From Sphingomonas sp. Leaf339 (lineage in GTDB: Bacteria; Pseudomonadota; Alphaproteobacteria; Sphingomonadales; Sphingomonadaceae), in contig NZ_LMRS01000001.1 of assembly GCF_001426195.1 (NCBI RefSeq), positions 870,501 through 934,500 of the forward strand: a stretch of 64,000 nucleotides of DNA, written 5' to 3'. The notes beneath the pieces are model-generated. The model did not search any database. It saw only the letters and a list, made by a program, of their open reading frames with translations, and had not been told where the DNA came from. Positions within the stretch are counted from its first letter, which is position 1. Each line of letters opens with the position of its first letter. Shown piece by piece: positions 25,477 through 33,872 of the stretch. Both the position numbers and the translations under genes were made by a program.

Positions 25477-26339
25477 CGGCAGCACTGGCGCCACCCGTTG
25501 CGGGTGCGATATCCGGTTCACCATCGGCGATGACCGTGCTGGCGGCGCTGCTGGAGGCGCGGACCGGCCAGCAATTGTCTAGTTACCGGTCGTGGCGGCT
25601 GGATACCGCTTTGAAGCCGCTGCTGCGCGCCCGTGGTCTGGACACGCTCGACCAGTTAGTGATGCAGTTGCTCGACGGCACCGATCGGGCGGTCGGCGAC
25701 CTGATCGTGGATGCGCTGGTGAACGGCGAAAGCTCGTTCTATCGCGACCTGCCGATCTTCGACCAGCTGGCAGAGTCGGTCGTAGCCCATGAGGGGAATG
25801 GCCGCCGTGTCCGCATCTGGAGCGCAGGCTGCGCGACGGGGCAGGAGCCGCTGTCGCTGGCGATGCTCTATGCCGAACGACAGGCGGAAACGGGCGCGCC
25901 GGTGCCGGAGATCGTCGCCACCGATATCTCCGATACCGCGCTCAACCGCGCGCGGGCGGGACGGTACACACAGTTCGAGATCCAGCGCGGGCTGCCGATC
26001 CGGCGGATGATGCGCTGGTTCGACGGCGACGGCGCTGATTGGGTGGCTAAGCCCGAGCTGACGCGGTTGATCCAGTTCCGGCGGCTCAACCTGGTCGGTG
26101 ATCGGGGGCCGGCGGGCAAGTTCGACGTCGTGCTGTGCCGCAATGTTCTGCTCTACCTGTCGCCGCCGGCCAAGGCGCAGGTCTTCGCCCTGATCGCGGG
26201 CGCGCTGAAGCCGGGCGGGATGCTGGTGCTGGGCGCGGGCGAGACGGTGATTGGGCAGACCGGACTGTTCGAGCCGAGCCGCCGCTTTCGCGGGTTTTAC
26301 GAGCGGACGAAGGTGGAGCGGGAGCGCGACGCGGCCTGA
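25473..26339 (+). CDS. cheR: protein-glutamate O-methyltransferase CheR
   Basis: A 288-residue SAM-dependent methyltransferase. The helical N-terminal domain contains VNGESSFYRDLPIFDQL. The SAM-binding domain has RIWSAGCATGQEPLSLAM, IVATDISDTAL and FDVVLCRNVLLYL. It methylates receptor glutamates, opposing CheB, and ends the che block. Typical CheR has ESFFRD at the helix motif; here it is SSFYRD, a mild change. Confidence 0.94.
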   Translation: MTAALAPPVAGAISGSPSAMTVLAALLEARTGQQLSSYRSWRLDTALKPLLRARGLDTLDQLVMQLLDGTDRAVGDLIVDALVNGESSFYRDLPIFDQLAESVVAHEGNGRRVRIWSAGCATGQEPLSLAMLYAERQAETGAPVPEIVATDISDTALNRARAGRYTQFEIQRGLPIRRMMRWFDGDGADWVAKPELTRLIQFRRLNLVGDRGPAGKFDVVLCRNVLLYLSPPAKAQVFALIAGALKPGGMLVLGAGETVIGQTGLFEPSRRFRGFYERTKVERERDAA

Positions 26340-26398
26340 TCGCTTGCGAGCGAGCGCATCTTCGGCCACCACGCCCCGATGCGGGAGAACGGCCGGAC

Positions 26399-27088
26399 AT
26401 GACGATCATCGACACACCGTCCCCCAACTGGGACGAGCGCGCGTTGCCCGTGTCGATGCTGGTGCTCCACTACACCGGCATGCCCGATGCGGAGGGAGCG
26501 ATCGCCCGGCTGCGCGATCCGGCGGCCAAGGTGTCGTGCCATTATCTGGTCGCCGAGGACGGCACGATCCTGCGCATGGTGGACGAGGACAAGCGCGCCT
26601 GGCACGCGGGCCGGTCGCACTGGCGCGAGATCGACGACGTCAACTCCGCCAGCATCGGCATCGAGATCGTCAATCCCGGCCATGACTGGGGGTATCTCCC
26701 GTTCCCGGCCGAACAGATGTCGGCGCTGATCCCGCTGATCGCCGAGATCGTCGAGCGCCATCGCATCACGCGCGGCAACGTGGTCGGCCATTCGGACATC
26801 GCCCCGGCGCGTAAGCGCGATCCGGGCGAGCTTTTCCCTTGGCACGATCTGGCGCGGCTGCGGCTGGCGCTGCCCCGGCCGACCAAGAATTTGATGGACC
26901 CGCACTGGTCGGAGGCGGGGTTCTGCCTGGCGCTGGAGCGGTTCGGTTATGACGTGACGGACCGGATGGCGGCGATCATGGCGTTCCAGCGGCGCTTTCG
27001 CCCCGAACTGATCGATGGCGAGATCGATGCCGAATGCCGGATGATCCTGCTGGCGCTGTTGCTGCCGAGGCCGCAGGGCGACGATTGA
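26399..27088 (+). CDS. N-acetylmuramoyl-L-alanine amidase, AmiD/AmpD-like
   Basis: A 229-residue amidase_2 enzyme cutting the MurNAc-L-Ala bond. Zinc ligands are in LVLHYTGM (H24) and the GHSDIAPARKRDPG region, with the Glu of SIGIEIVNPG. The C-terminal 60 residues (FGYDVTDRMAAIMAFQRRFRPE) look like a small peptidoglycan-binding domain, as in AmiD. I see no signal peptide in this start, so it may be a cytoplasmic recycling enzyme. Confidence 0.87.
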   Translation: MTIIDTPSPNWDERALPVSMLVLHYTGMPDAEGAIARLRDPAAKVSCHYLVAEDGTILRMVDEDKRAWHAGRSHWREIDDVNSASIGIEIVNPGHDWGYLPFPAEQMSALIPLIAEIVERHRITRGNVVGHSDIAPARKRDPGELFPWHDLARLRLALPRPTKNLMDPHWSEAGFCLALERFGYDVTDRMAAIMAFQRRFRPELIDGEIDAECRMILLALLLPRPQGDD

Positions 27089-27122
27089 CCCTGTGACGGT
27101 TGACCCTGTGACGATTGCGCTT

Positions 27123-27142
27123 GGCGGGCGACTACCCGCCCG
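27123..27142 (+). terminator. GC hairpin between the amidase gene and rnpB
   Basis: GGCGGG and CCCGCC arms around an eight-base loop, just before the RNase P RNA. It may end the amidase transcript; there is no T-run. Confidence 0.4.
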
Positions 27143-27154
27143 CTAGGGCCTGCC

Positions 27155-27537
27155 GACGCCAGAGGATCGGGCGACCGCGGGTGGCTTTCGGGCCGCGCGA
27201 GGAAAGTCCGGGCTCCACGAAACGACGGTGCCGGGTAACGCCCGGCGGGGGCGACCCCAGGGACAGTGCCACAGAGAGTAGACGGCGACCGCTTCGGCGA
27301 CGCCCATGTGAAAGGGTGCGGTAAAAGCGCACCGCGCGACCGGTAACGGAAGCGGCATGGTAAACCCCACCGGGAGCAAGACCGAATAGGGATGGCATGG
27401 ATCGCAAGGTCCGGGGCGTGTTTCCGCCTGCCGTCCGGGTTGGTTGCTGGAGGCGGCGCGCAAGCGTCGTCGTAGAGGAATGGTCGCCCATCCCCTTTGT
27501 GGGAGGACAGAACCCGGCTTACAGATCCTCTGGCGTT
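27155..27537 (+). ncRNA. rnpB: RNase P RNA (catalytic subunit)
   Basis: The universal GAGGAAAGTCCGGGCTCC element is at 27199-27216. Matching ACAGAACCCGGCTTA lies near 27507-27521, and the outer P1 arms acgccagaggatc (27156) and gatcctctggcgt (27524) close the molecule. At about 380 bases it is the type A RNA usual in alphaproteobacteria. It processes tRNA 5' ends. Ends are set from the P1 stem. Confidence 0.96.
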
Positions 27538-27588
27538 TCATCGTTCCGCGCGCCACGATGCCGCCGATCAATCGGGATGGGGATTCGC

Positions 27589-29553
27589 GTGAACAGGGGA
27601 ATGATCGTCGGCGCCGGGCTGTTGCTCGCGTCGGCCGCCACGGCACAGCAGCCGGCACGAAGCGTGCAGCAGGATTTCGAGGCGGCGACGGCGCTGGACG
27701 CCGGCACCGATCACGCCGCCGCGCTGGCCGCGTGGGAGGCACTAGAGAAGCGGACGAAGCCCGGCACGCGTAGCAATGCGATCGTGCTGGTACGCAAGAG
27801 CAACGCTCTCATGTTAGTCGGTCGCCGTGACGACGCGGTGGCGGCGGCGCGGGCGGGGCTGGAGAAGCTGCCGGCGACGGATGCGACGCTCATGGGCGAC
27901 CGGTACGATGCGTACTTCACCATCGGCGGCGTGGCGATGAGCGCGCTGGATTATGCCGGCGCTGCCGCTGCCTTCGCACAGGCCGAAGCCACGGCACCGG
28001 CACCGACGCAGAAGCTGAGCGCGCAATTGTGGCTGGTCGAGACGCAGATCTTCACCGACCCGGCGGCCGCAAGCACGACGCTGGGGCGTCTATATGCGCA
28101 GGCGGCCACGATGAAGCTGGACAAGTCGGTGACGGCGATGATCCAGCGCCGGCATACGCGGCTGCTGCTCAATCAGGGCGATTTCGCCGGCGCGCGGGCG
28201 AGCGCGGTGAAGGCGGTGACGTTGTTGGGTGGCCTGACCACGTCGACCAATCTGCAGGACGTGTCCGCCCGGTCGGACGCGGCGATCGCGCTGTTGCTCT
28301 ACAAGAACCCGGACGAAGCGCGCCGCTACATGGCGATGACGGGGGCCGGCCGCCTGAGCAAGGGCGAGTTCGATCCGGCATCCGAGATGCGGGCGCCGGA
28401 TTGCGGTGGCGATGCCGGCCTGAAACCGGACGATGTCGCCGTGGTTGAATTCAGCATCGATCCCGATGGCAGCGTGTCGCGCGCCGCGCCGGTCTATGCC
28501 ACCGGCAAGGGGCAGGTCGGACTGGCCTTCGCCCGCGCGGTGCGGGGCTGGTCGTGGCAGCCGGACAAGGTCGCATCGATCCCCCCCTTCTATCGATACA
28601 ATGCGCGGGTCGAGATGCGGTGTTCGACGGCATTCGAGCGGCCGTCGATCGGCAGTTCCCTTGATGCGGCGCTGGAGCAGTGGTTGGCCGGCAAGGGCGC
28701 CGCCGTACCCCCGCCGCCCGAGGGAACGCAGGCAGCGGCGCTGCCGCAACAGCGCGCGGCACTGACCGCGGCCGAGAAGGCGTCACCATCCTCGCTGGCG
28801 ACGCTGGCGGCGGTGTACCGATTGATGAACAACGGCATCGTGTCGCGGGAGGAAACCGCCGAGCTGGCCCGGCGCGGCCTGACGATCGCCACCGCACAGT
28901 CGGCGCCGCCGCTGGCGCGGTTGACCTTCGATGTCGCGGCGCGGTCTGGATCGATGACGGACTGGTGGAAACCGGCGGTCGTGCAGCGATTGCTCACCCC
29001 CTTGCTGAGCGATCCAGCCTATGCCGTCGATCCCCAGGCGCGCTCGGCCATCCGTCTGTTGATCGCCGACGGGATCGACAATGGCAAGGGTGGCGAGGCG
29101 GTGATCGCCACGCTGCGCCCGGTCGCGACCGACAAAGCGCTGGCGGCCAACGATCCGCTGCGCGTCGGGGCGCTGATCCGCATCGCATCGATCGAACAGC
29201 GGACCGGGCAGGTGCAGGCGGCGCGCAACACCTTTGCTGATACCGGCCTGTCTGCCAGCCAGTGTGCGATCATGGATGCGCCACCGAAGATGGTGTCGGA
29301 TATCGGGTCGCGTGCCTTTCCGATGGAGGCGATGCGCTGGGGCTTCGAGGGGTGGACGGTGACACAGTTCGACGTCAGCGCCGATGGCCGCAGCGAGCAC
29401 ACGCGGGCGTTGCTCAGCTATCCGCCCTTCATCTTTTCGGAGGCTGGTTCGAAGTTCTTCGACACGGCGAAATTCGCCAAGACCTATCGACCCGATGGCG
29501 GACTGGGTTGTGGTGGCACCGTACGGCGCGTCGTGTTCCGACTGCCCGGTTGA
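27589..29553 (+). CDS. periplasmic TPR-like protein with two TonB-C-like domains
   Basis: About 654 residues with a signal peptide (MIVGAGLLLASAATAQQ). An N-terminal helical repeat region resembles TPRs (DYAGAAAAFAQAEA and similar). A TonB-C-like unit (VVEFSIDPDGSVSRAAPVYATGKGQVG...SWQP) falls in the middle, and a second (VTQFDVSADGRSEHTRAL...) at the C-terminus. There is no membrane anchor or Pro-rich TonB arm, so it is not a classical TonB. The start is uncertain: ATG 27577, GTG 27589 or ATG 27601. Function unknown. Confidence 0.75.
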   Translation: MNRGMIVGAGLLLASAATAQQPARSVQQDFEAATALDAGTDHAAALAAWEALEKRTKPGTRSNAIVLVRKSNALMLVGRRDDAVAAARAGLEKLPATDATLMGDRYDAYFTIGGVAMSALDYAGAAAAFAQAEATAPAPTQKLSAQLWLVETQIFTDPAAASTTLGRLYAQAATMKLDKSVTAMIQRRHTRLLLNQGDFAGARASAVKAVTLLGGLTTSTNLQDVSARSDAAIALLLYKNPDEARRYMAMTGAGRLSKGEFDPASEMRAPDCGGDAGLKPDDVAVVEFSIDPDGSVSRAAPVYATGKGQVGLAFARAVRGWSWQPDKVASIPPFYRYNARVEMRCSTAFERPSIGSSLDAALEQWLAGKGAAVPPPPEGTQAAALPQQRAALTAAEKASPSSLATLAAVYRLMNNGIVSREETAELARRGLTIATAQSAPPLARLTFDVAARSGSMTDWWKPAVVQRLLTPLLSDPAYAVDPQARSAIRLLIADGIDNGKGGEAVIATLRPVATDKALAANDPLRVGALIRIASIEQRTGQVQAARNTFADTGLSASQCAIMDAPPKMVSDIGSRAFPMEAMRWGFEGWTVTQFDVSADGRSEHTRALLSYPPFIFSEAGSKFFDTAKFAKTYRPDGGLGCGGTVRRVVFRLPG

Positions 29554-29558
29554 GCGAA

Positions 29559-29588
29559 CAGACCCGCCGCCTGAACGCGGCGGGTCTG
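29559..29588. terminator. bidirectional hairpin terminator
   Basis: CAGACCCGCCGC and GCGGCGGGTCTG arms around a short loop, placed between two convergent stop codons at 29553 and 29596. Confidence 0.65.
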
Positions 29589-29595
29589 CCTGCGG

Positions 29596-30237
29596 TCACA
29601 CGGTCAGCACCGGCTCCGGTCGGCCGACCTGATCCAGCGCGGTGTGACGGTCGATCTCCATCAGCGGTTTTAGCAGGCCGTCGCGGATGTCATAGACCCA
29701 GCCGTACAGCGTCAGGTCCTGCCCGCGCGCGAACGCCGCCTGCACGGTGTCGGTACGGGCGAGATTGATGAGCTGATCGCGGACGTTGACCTCAACCAGC
29801 CGGTTCACCTGCGCCTCGCCCTCCGGCAGGGCGTGCACCTCGTCGGCATGATCGCACAACGCGGCGTGGGCGGGTTCCAGCCAGCGTTTGACAGGACCGG
29901 TGGCGCTGCCGCTCAGCGTCGTCTTGATCCCGCCGCAGCCATGATGGCCGCAGACGATGATGTTTGGCACCGCCAGCACGTCGACGGCGTGCTGCAACGT
30001 ACTCATCAGGTTCAGGTCTTCGGGATTGACCAGATTGGCGATGTTGCTGTGGATGACCATCCGGCCGGGTAGCGACTGCGTCTTCTGTTCCGGGCTGACG
30101 CGGCTGCCGGAACAGCCGATCCACATGAATTCCGGCTTCTGGCCCGCCACGCTGCGGCTGAAGAAATCAGCATTCTCGTCGGTCAGCTCGACCGCCCAGG
30201 CGCGGTTGGCGAGCAGGAGTTGCTTGGACTGTTTCAT
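29596..30237 (-). CDS. beta-carbonic anhydrase homologue with catalytic Asp replaced
   Basis: A 213-residue beta-class carbonic anhydrase fold. All three zinc ligands are kept at the same numbers as in the E. coli enzyme (C42, H98, C101), but the C-x-D-x-R motif reads CSGSR, so Asp44 is Gly44. The usual HRN after PGELFV reads HSN. Family knowledge makes Asp44-Arg46 the catalytic dyad, so hydration activity is in doubt. The ATG overlaps the end of the SulP gene, so the two are co-translated and probably work in bicarbonate or anion handling. Confidence 0.85.
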   Translation of the reverse strand: MKQSKQLLLANRAWAVELTDENADFFSRSVAGQKPEFMWIGCSGSRVSPEQKTQSLPGRMVIHSNIANLVNPEDLNLMSTLQHAVDVLAVPNIIVCGHHGCGGIKTTLSGSATGPVKRWLEPAHAALCDHADEVHALPEGEAQVNRLVEVNVRDQLINLARTDTVQAAFARGQDLTLYGWVYDIRDGLLKPLMEIDRHTALDQVGRPEPVLTV

Positions 30238-31862
30238 ACCAACCGGACCCCGGAAACAGGCGCGTCGATCAACGGCGCGCTGCGATCGGCGATGTCGCCG
30301 CGCACGACGACGCCGATGCCGCGATAGTGTGCGTTCTTGATGAAGGCGTTGATGATGTCGATATTGTCGAGATCGACATAGCTGGTCGAGGTCAGGTCGA
30401 TCATCACGTTCGCGCCGTCCGGCACCAGCCCCAACCGCTTCTGCAATTCATATTTGTGGATGAAGTACAGGTTGCGACGAGCGCGGATCAGCCAGTCGTC
30501 ACCGTCATGCGCCACCGTGATCGCGGTGCGGAAATTGCGTCCGATCACGAAGACGAAGCCGACGACCATGCCGATCATGATCCCCTCCAGCAGGTCGGTG
30601 AACAGGATCGCGACGACGGTAACGACCAGCGGCACGAACTGCGTCCAGCCCTGTTTGAAGCGGGCTATATACAGCTTGGGCTTGGTCAGCTTGTACCCCG
30701 TCGCGATCAGCACGGCGGCCAGCGCCGACAGCGGAATCAGGTTCAGGATCGCCGGGATCAGCGCGACCGACAGCAACAGCCAGGTGCCGTGCAGGATCGT
30801 CGACAGCTTGCTGTCGGCGCCCGCATCGACGTTGGCGGAGGATCGAACGATGACCGAGGTAACCGGCAGGCCACCGATCAGGCCGGACACGATGTTGCCG
30901 CCGCCCTGCGCCATCAATTCCCAGTTCTTGTCGGTGGTGCGGCGCTTCGGGTCGATCTCGTCCACCGCCTTCACGCTCAGCAGTGATTCCAGGCTGGCGA
31001 CGATCGCGAGCGTGGCGGCGGTGCTCCATACCGCGCCGGTGCCGATGGCGGTGAAGTCGGGCAGGCTGAACAGCGCGATGAATTCCGACGGATTAGCGGC
31101 CCTGGGCACCTGAACAAGATGCTTCGCGGTGAGTTGCCACTCGGGCTTCACCGCACCGAGCAGCGCGTTGCCGAACACGCCGATCAACACGACGACCAAC
31201 GGCCCCGGCACGAACCGCAACGGCCCCTTGTTCGGCCGGGCGGCATCCCACCAGAACAGGAACGCGAGCGACACCAGCGCGATGATCGTGGCGCCCGGCG
31301 TGATGCTGCCGGTCAGGCTTTCCGCGATGCGTGAGAAGGTGTTGACGCCGGCCTCGGTACTGAATTCGAAAATGCCCTCAGCCTCGGCATCGAAACCGAC
31401 GGCGTGGGGAATCTGCTTCAGGATCAGGATCAGGCCGATCGCCGCCAGCATGCCGGTGATGACGGACGAGGGGACGAATTCGGCCAGGATACCGGCCTTG
31501 GTGAACGAGAACCCCAACTGAAGCACGCCGGCCAGCATCACCGCCAGCGTGAATACCTGGTAGGAGGGCAGGCTTTCGATCGCGGTGAGGACGATCACCG
31601 TCAGGCCCGCCGCCGGCCCCGACACCGAAAGAGAGGATCGCGACAGGGCGCCGACGACGATGCCGCCGACGATCCCGGCGATCACGCCGGAAAAGAGCGG
31701 GGCGCCGGAGGCTAACGCCACCCCAAGGCATAGCGGCAGCGCGACGAGCGCCACCACGATGGAAGCCGGTACGTCAGTACGGGCGGTGGCCAGCAAGGAT
31801 TTCGAGGACGGCACCAGGGCTCCTGTCGCTAAGGTGTCGAAGCCAATGTCCGTATCGGACAT
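30234..31862 (-). CDS. SulP-family inorganic anion transporter with STAS domain
   Basis: A 542-residue inner-membrane transporter. The transmembrane core starts SIVVALVALPLCLGVALASGAPLFSGVIAG, typical of SulP/SLC26, followed by about a dozen hydrophobic segments. The C-terminal STAS domain begins around residue 460 (VMIDLTSTSYVDLDNIDII). Coupling to a carbonic anhydrase homologue suggests bicarbonate transport rather than sulfate. It is divergent from the J-domain gene across about 130 bases. Confidence 0.92.
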   Translation of the reverse strand: MSDTDIGFDTLATGALVPSSKSLLATARTDVPASIVVALVALPLCLGVALASGAPLFSGVIAGIVGGIVVGALSRSSLSVSGPAAGLTVIVLTAIESLPSYQVFTLAVMLAGVLQLGFSFTKAGILAEFVPSSVITGMLAAIGLILILKQIPHAVGFDAEAEGIFEFSTEAGVNTFSRIAESLTGSITPGATIIALVSLAFLFWWDAARPNKGPLRFVPGPLVVVLIGVFGNALLGAVKPEWQLTAKHLVQVPRAANPSEFIALFSLPDFTAIGTGAVWSTAATLAIVASLESLLSVKAVDEIDPKRRTTDKNWELMAQGGGNIVSGLIGGLPVTSVIVRSSANVDAGADSKLSTILHGTWLLLSVALIPAILNLIPLSALAAVLIATGYKLTKPKLYIARFKQGWTQFVPLVVTVVAILFTDLLEGIMIGMVVGFVFVIGRNFRTAITVAHDGDDWLIRARRNLYFIHKYELQKRLGLVPDGANVMIDLTSTSYVDLDNIDIINAFIKNAHYRGIGVVVRGDIADRSAPLIDAPVSGVRLV

Positions 31863-31991
31863 GAACTTAACATGACATATCTGTCATCTGCCTCGTCGCA
31901 TAGATCACGATTGCAGCCCGTGCAACGGCGAAGGGCCGAAACGACCGTATCGAGGTTGCGTCGCGGCATTGGACGCCTATGTCGGCAGGCT

Positions 31992-32525
31992 ATGGCGTAT
32001 CGCCCGACACGATCCAACGACTGGGGCTTTCCCCGATGGCGCGGTTACAGCGCTGGCCGCGAGGCGGAAACCGTGCGCCTGTGCGACCGCCATGGCTGTA
32101 AGGAACCGGGCAATTGCCCCGCGCCGAAATCGCCCAATAATCCCGATCGCTGGTGGTTCTGCCAGACCCACGCCGGCGAGTACAATCGTGGCTGGGACTA
32201 TTTCGAGGGCCTGTCAGCGGAAGAAGCGGCCGCGCGCGAGGCGGACGAATCGGGGACGGCAGCCGGATACGAGCGGTCACGCCATTACGCCTGGAGTGGC
32301 CCGGGCGACGGTAGCCGGTCTCGCGACGAGCTCCGCGCGCTGACCGCGTTGGGGCTGGAGGAAGAGGCCGGTTTCGAGGAAATCCGGGGCGCGTGGCGCA
32401 AGCTCGCCAAGGAGAACCATCCTGACGTGCGGCCGGGCGACCCCGATGCCGCCGTCCGCTTCCAGGCGGTACAGGCCGCGTATGAAGTGCTCCGCGCCGC
32501 CGAAGAGCGTCGGACCGCGGCGTGA
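31992..32525 (+). CDS. J-domain protein with N-terminal Cys/His-rich segment
   Basis: A 177-residue protein. The N-terminal half holds C31, H34, C36, C42, C57 and H60 in a pattern that could bind zinc. The C-terminal third is a J domain (helix II WRKLAKENHPDV, with HPD at 143-145), so it should stimulate a DnaK-type ATPase. Having the J domain at the C-terminus differs from DnaJ. It overlaps the next gene by GTGA. The ATG at 31992 was chosen because the upstream reading is arginine-rich and unlikely to be coding. Confidence 0.8.
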   Translation: MAYRPTRSNDWGFPRWRGYSAGREAETVRLCDRHGCKEPGNCPAPKSPNNPDRWWFCQTHAGEYNRGWDYFEGLSAEEAAAREADESGTAAGYERSRHYAWSGPGDGSRSRDELRALTALGLEEEAGFEEIRGAWRKLAKENHPDVRPGDPDAAVRFQAVQAAYEVLRAAEERRTAA

Positions 32526-32827
32526 TCCGCATCGCCAAGAGCCGCTGGCGCGGCGTCGTGCTGGTCTGCGGAAAATGTTCGAAGAAAGTGTCTGGCGGGT
32601 TCGGCGATGACGGCCGCACATCGCTGGCCAAGGTACTGCGCCAGCGCGCAGGCAAGGGGCGGAAGGCTGATTTCGGGGTTATCGAGACGAAATGCCTGAA
32701 GCTGTGTCCCAAGCGCGCGGTGGCGGTGGTCAGTGCGGCGCGGCCAGCGGCGTGGCTGGTGGTCGATCCGGGTGAGTCGGTCGATGCCGTGGTGACGCAA
32801 CTGGGGTTTGCCGACCGCGTGGATTAG
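32522..32827 (+). CDS. thioredoxin-like 2Fe-2S ferredoxin-type small protein
   Basis: A 101-residue protein with LVCGKCSKK (C16, C19) and IETKCLKLCPKRA (C58, C62). The second pair resembles the C-x3-C of the thioredoxin-fold 2Fe-2S ferredoxins; the first pair is closer together than usual. It starts with GTG inside the stop of the J-domain gene, so the two are coupled. An Fe-S or redox role is likely, in line with sufE nearby. Confidence 0.7.
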   Translation: MIRIAKSRWRGVVLVCGKCSKKVSGGFGDDGRTSLAKVLRQRAGKGRKADFGVIETKCLKLCPKRAVAVVSAARPAAWLVVDPGESVDAVVTQLGFADRVD

Positions 32828-32882
32828 CCGTCCGCTAATTTGCTCTGTTCTCCGGTCTCCGCTGGGGAACGTTGGGCAACGG

Positions 32883-33302
32883 CTACTTTGCGTAGCGCGC
32901 GGCCGTTTCACGGATCAGCGCGATCATGTTCGGAATGCCCTGCGTTCGGTTCGAGCTCAACTGCCGGCTGAGTTCGAACGGCGCCAGTTCCTCTGCCACG
33001 TCCGTCTTCAGGATCGCCGTGGGTTGCCGGTCCTGCACCGCGATCAGAACCAGAGCGATGATACCCTTGGTGATCGCGGCGTTCGAGTCGGCCAGAAAGT
33101 GCAGCGTGCCGTCGTCGGCGCGGGTCGGATAGACCCAGACGGAGGCGGAGCAGCCGCGGACCAGCGTCGCATCGGTCTTCAGCGCGTCCGGCATCGGTTC
33201 CAGCGCCTTGCCCAGATCGATCAGCAACCGATAGCGGTCGTCGGCGTCGAGAAAGTCGTATTCGTCGTGGATGTCGGAAAGGCTGGGGGCGGTGCTGGAC
33301 AT
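32883..33302 (-). CDS. sufE: SufE family Fe-S assembly protein
   Basis: A 139-residue SufE. The sulfur-accepting cysteine is in VRGCSASVWV (C51), and the C-terminal LSSNRTQGIPNMI helix matches the family. SufE takes persulfide from SufS-type cysteine desulfurases. The two desulfurases at 9.5-11.7 kb are possible partners, but the true SufS may lie elsewhere. Confidence 0.94.
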   Translation of the reverse strand: MSSTAPSLSDIHDEYDFLDADDRYRLLIDLGKALEPMPDALKTDATLVRGCSASVWVYPTRADDGTLHFLADSNAAITKGIIALVLIAVQDRQPTAILKTDVAEELAPFELSRQLSSNRTQGIPNMIALIRETAARYAK

Positions 33303-33358
33303 GGCCGGCGGGTAGCGGCTTGCGTCATCCGCGACAACTGCCAGGCGGAGTCGATCCC

Positions 33359-33589
33359 TTAGAGATCGACACCGGCCGCGATCGCTTCCAGCTTCTTGAT
33401 CCGCTCGCGCAGGTCGGCGATCTCGATGCGGGCGCCGGCGGTGGGCAGGGGGGCGTGGCCGCCCTGGTCCATCTCGTTGCGCTTCAACTGCAACCAGCCG
33501 CGCCAGCCTGCAAGGCCGCCCGCCACGATCATGCCCAAGCCGGTCAGGCCCGCCAGCGACAGGGTAACGGTGGTGAATGGATCGATCAT
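33359..33589 (-). CDS. small membrane coiled-coil protein, last gene of the psp array
   Basis: A 76-residue protein with one membrane helix (VTLSLAGLTGLGMIVAGGLAGW, about 7-28), a basic RGWLQLKRNE stretch, and a short coiled coil (RIEIADLRERIKKLEAI). The start ATG at 33589 has GGAGG upstream. It keeps only a weak form of the LERI/EIxxLR motifs seen in the four genes before it. Probably the most diverged member of the array. Confidence 0.65.
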   Translation of the reverse strand: MIDPFTTVTLSLAGLTGLGMIVAGGLAGWRGWLQLKRNEMDQGGHAPLPTAGARIEIADLRERIKKLEAIAAGVDL

Positions 33590-33602
33590 GACCCGCCTCC
33601 TT

Positions 33603-33845
33603 CTAGCGGTCGCGCAGCCGCTCGATCTCGCGATCGAGACCCAGGCTGCCATGGTTGTCGGTGATGACGCGTTCCAGCACGGCAACGCGTTCCTTCAGTT
33701 GCCGCATCTCTTCCTGCGTGCGTAATGCGTCGGCATTCTGCGTTGCATCGTTTTCCCGCCGATCGGTCCACTTGTATCGTTGTGATAACAGCCTGGTCGC
33801 CATCACCATGAAGACGATTGCGACGACCATGGAAAAGGGATTCAT
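33603..33845 (-). CDS. PspB-like small membrane coiled-coil protein, array member 4
   Basis: An 80-residue protein with an N-terminal membrane helix (FSMVVAIVFMVMATRLL), a basic linker, then a coiled coil with QLKERVAVLERVITD and a C-terminal DREIERLRDR. The order helix-basic linker-coiled coil is that of PspB. It shares the VLERVITD and EIERLR motifs with its neighbours. Role unknown; PspB-like sensing or partner binding is inferred. Confidence 0.72.
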   Translation of the reverse strand: MNPFSMVVAIVFMVMATRLLSQRYKWTDRRENDATQNADALRTQEEMRQLKERVAVLERVITDNHGSLGLDREIERLRDR

Positions 33846-33872
33846 ATTCGTTACTCCCTGAATTGACGCCGG

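Noticed and set aside
27084..27118. Direct repeat of TTGACCCTGTGACG before rnpB
   Set aside because: Only two short copies; no sign of a CRISPR array, att site or regulatory repeat family.
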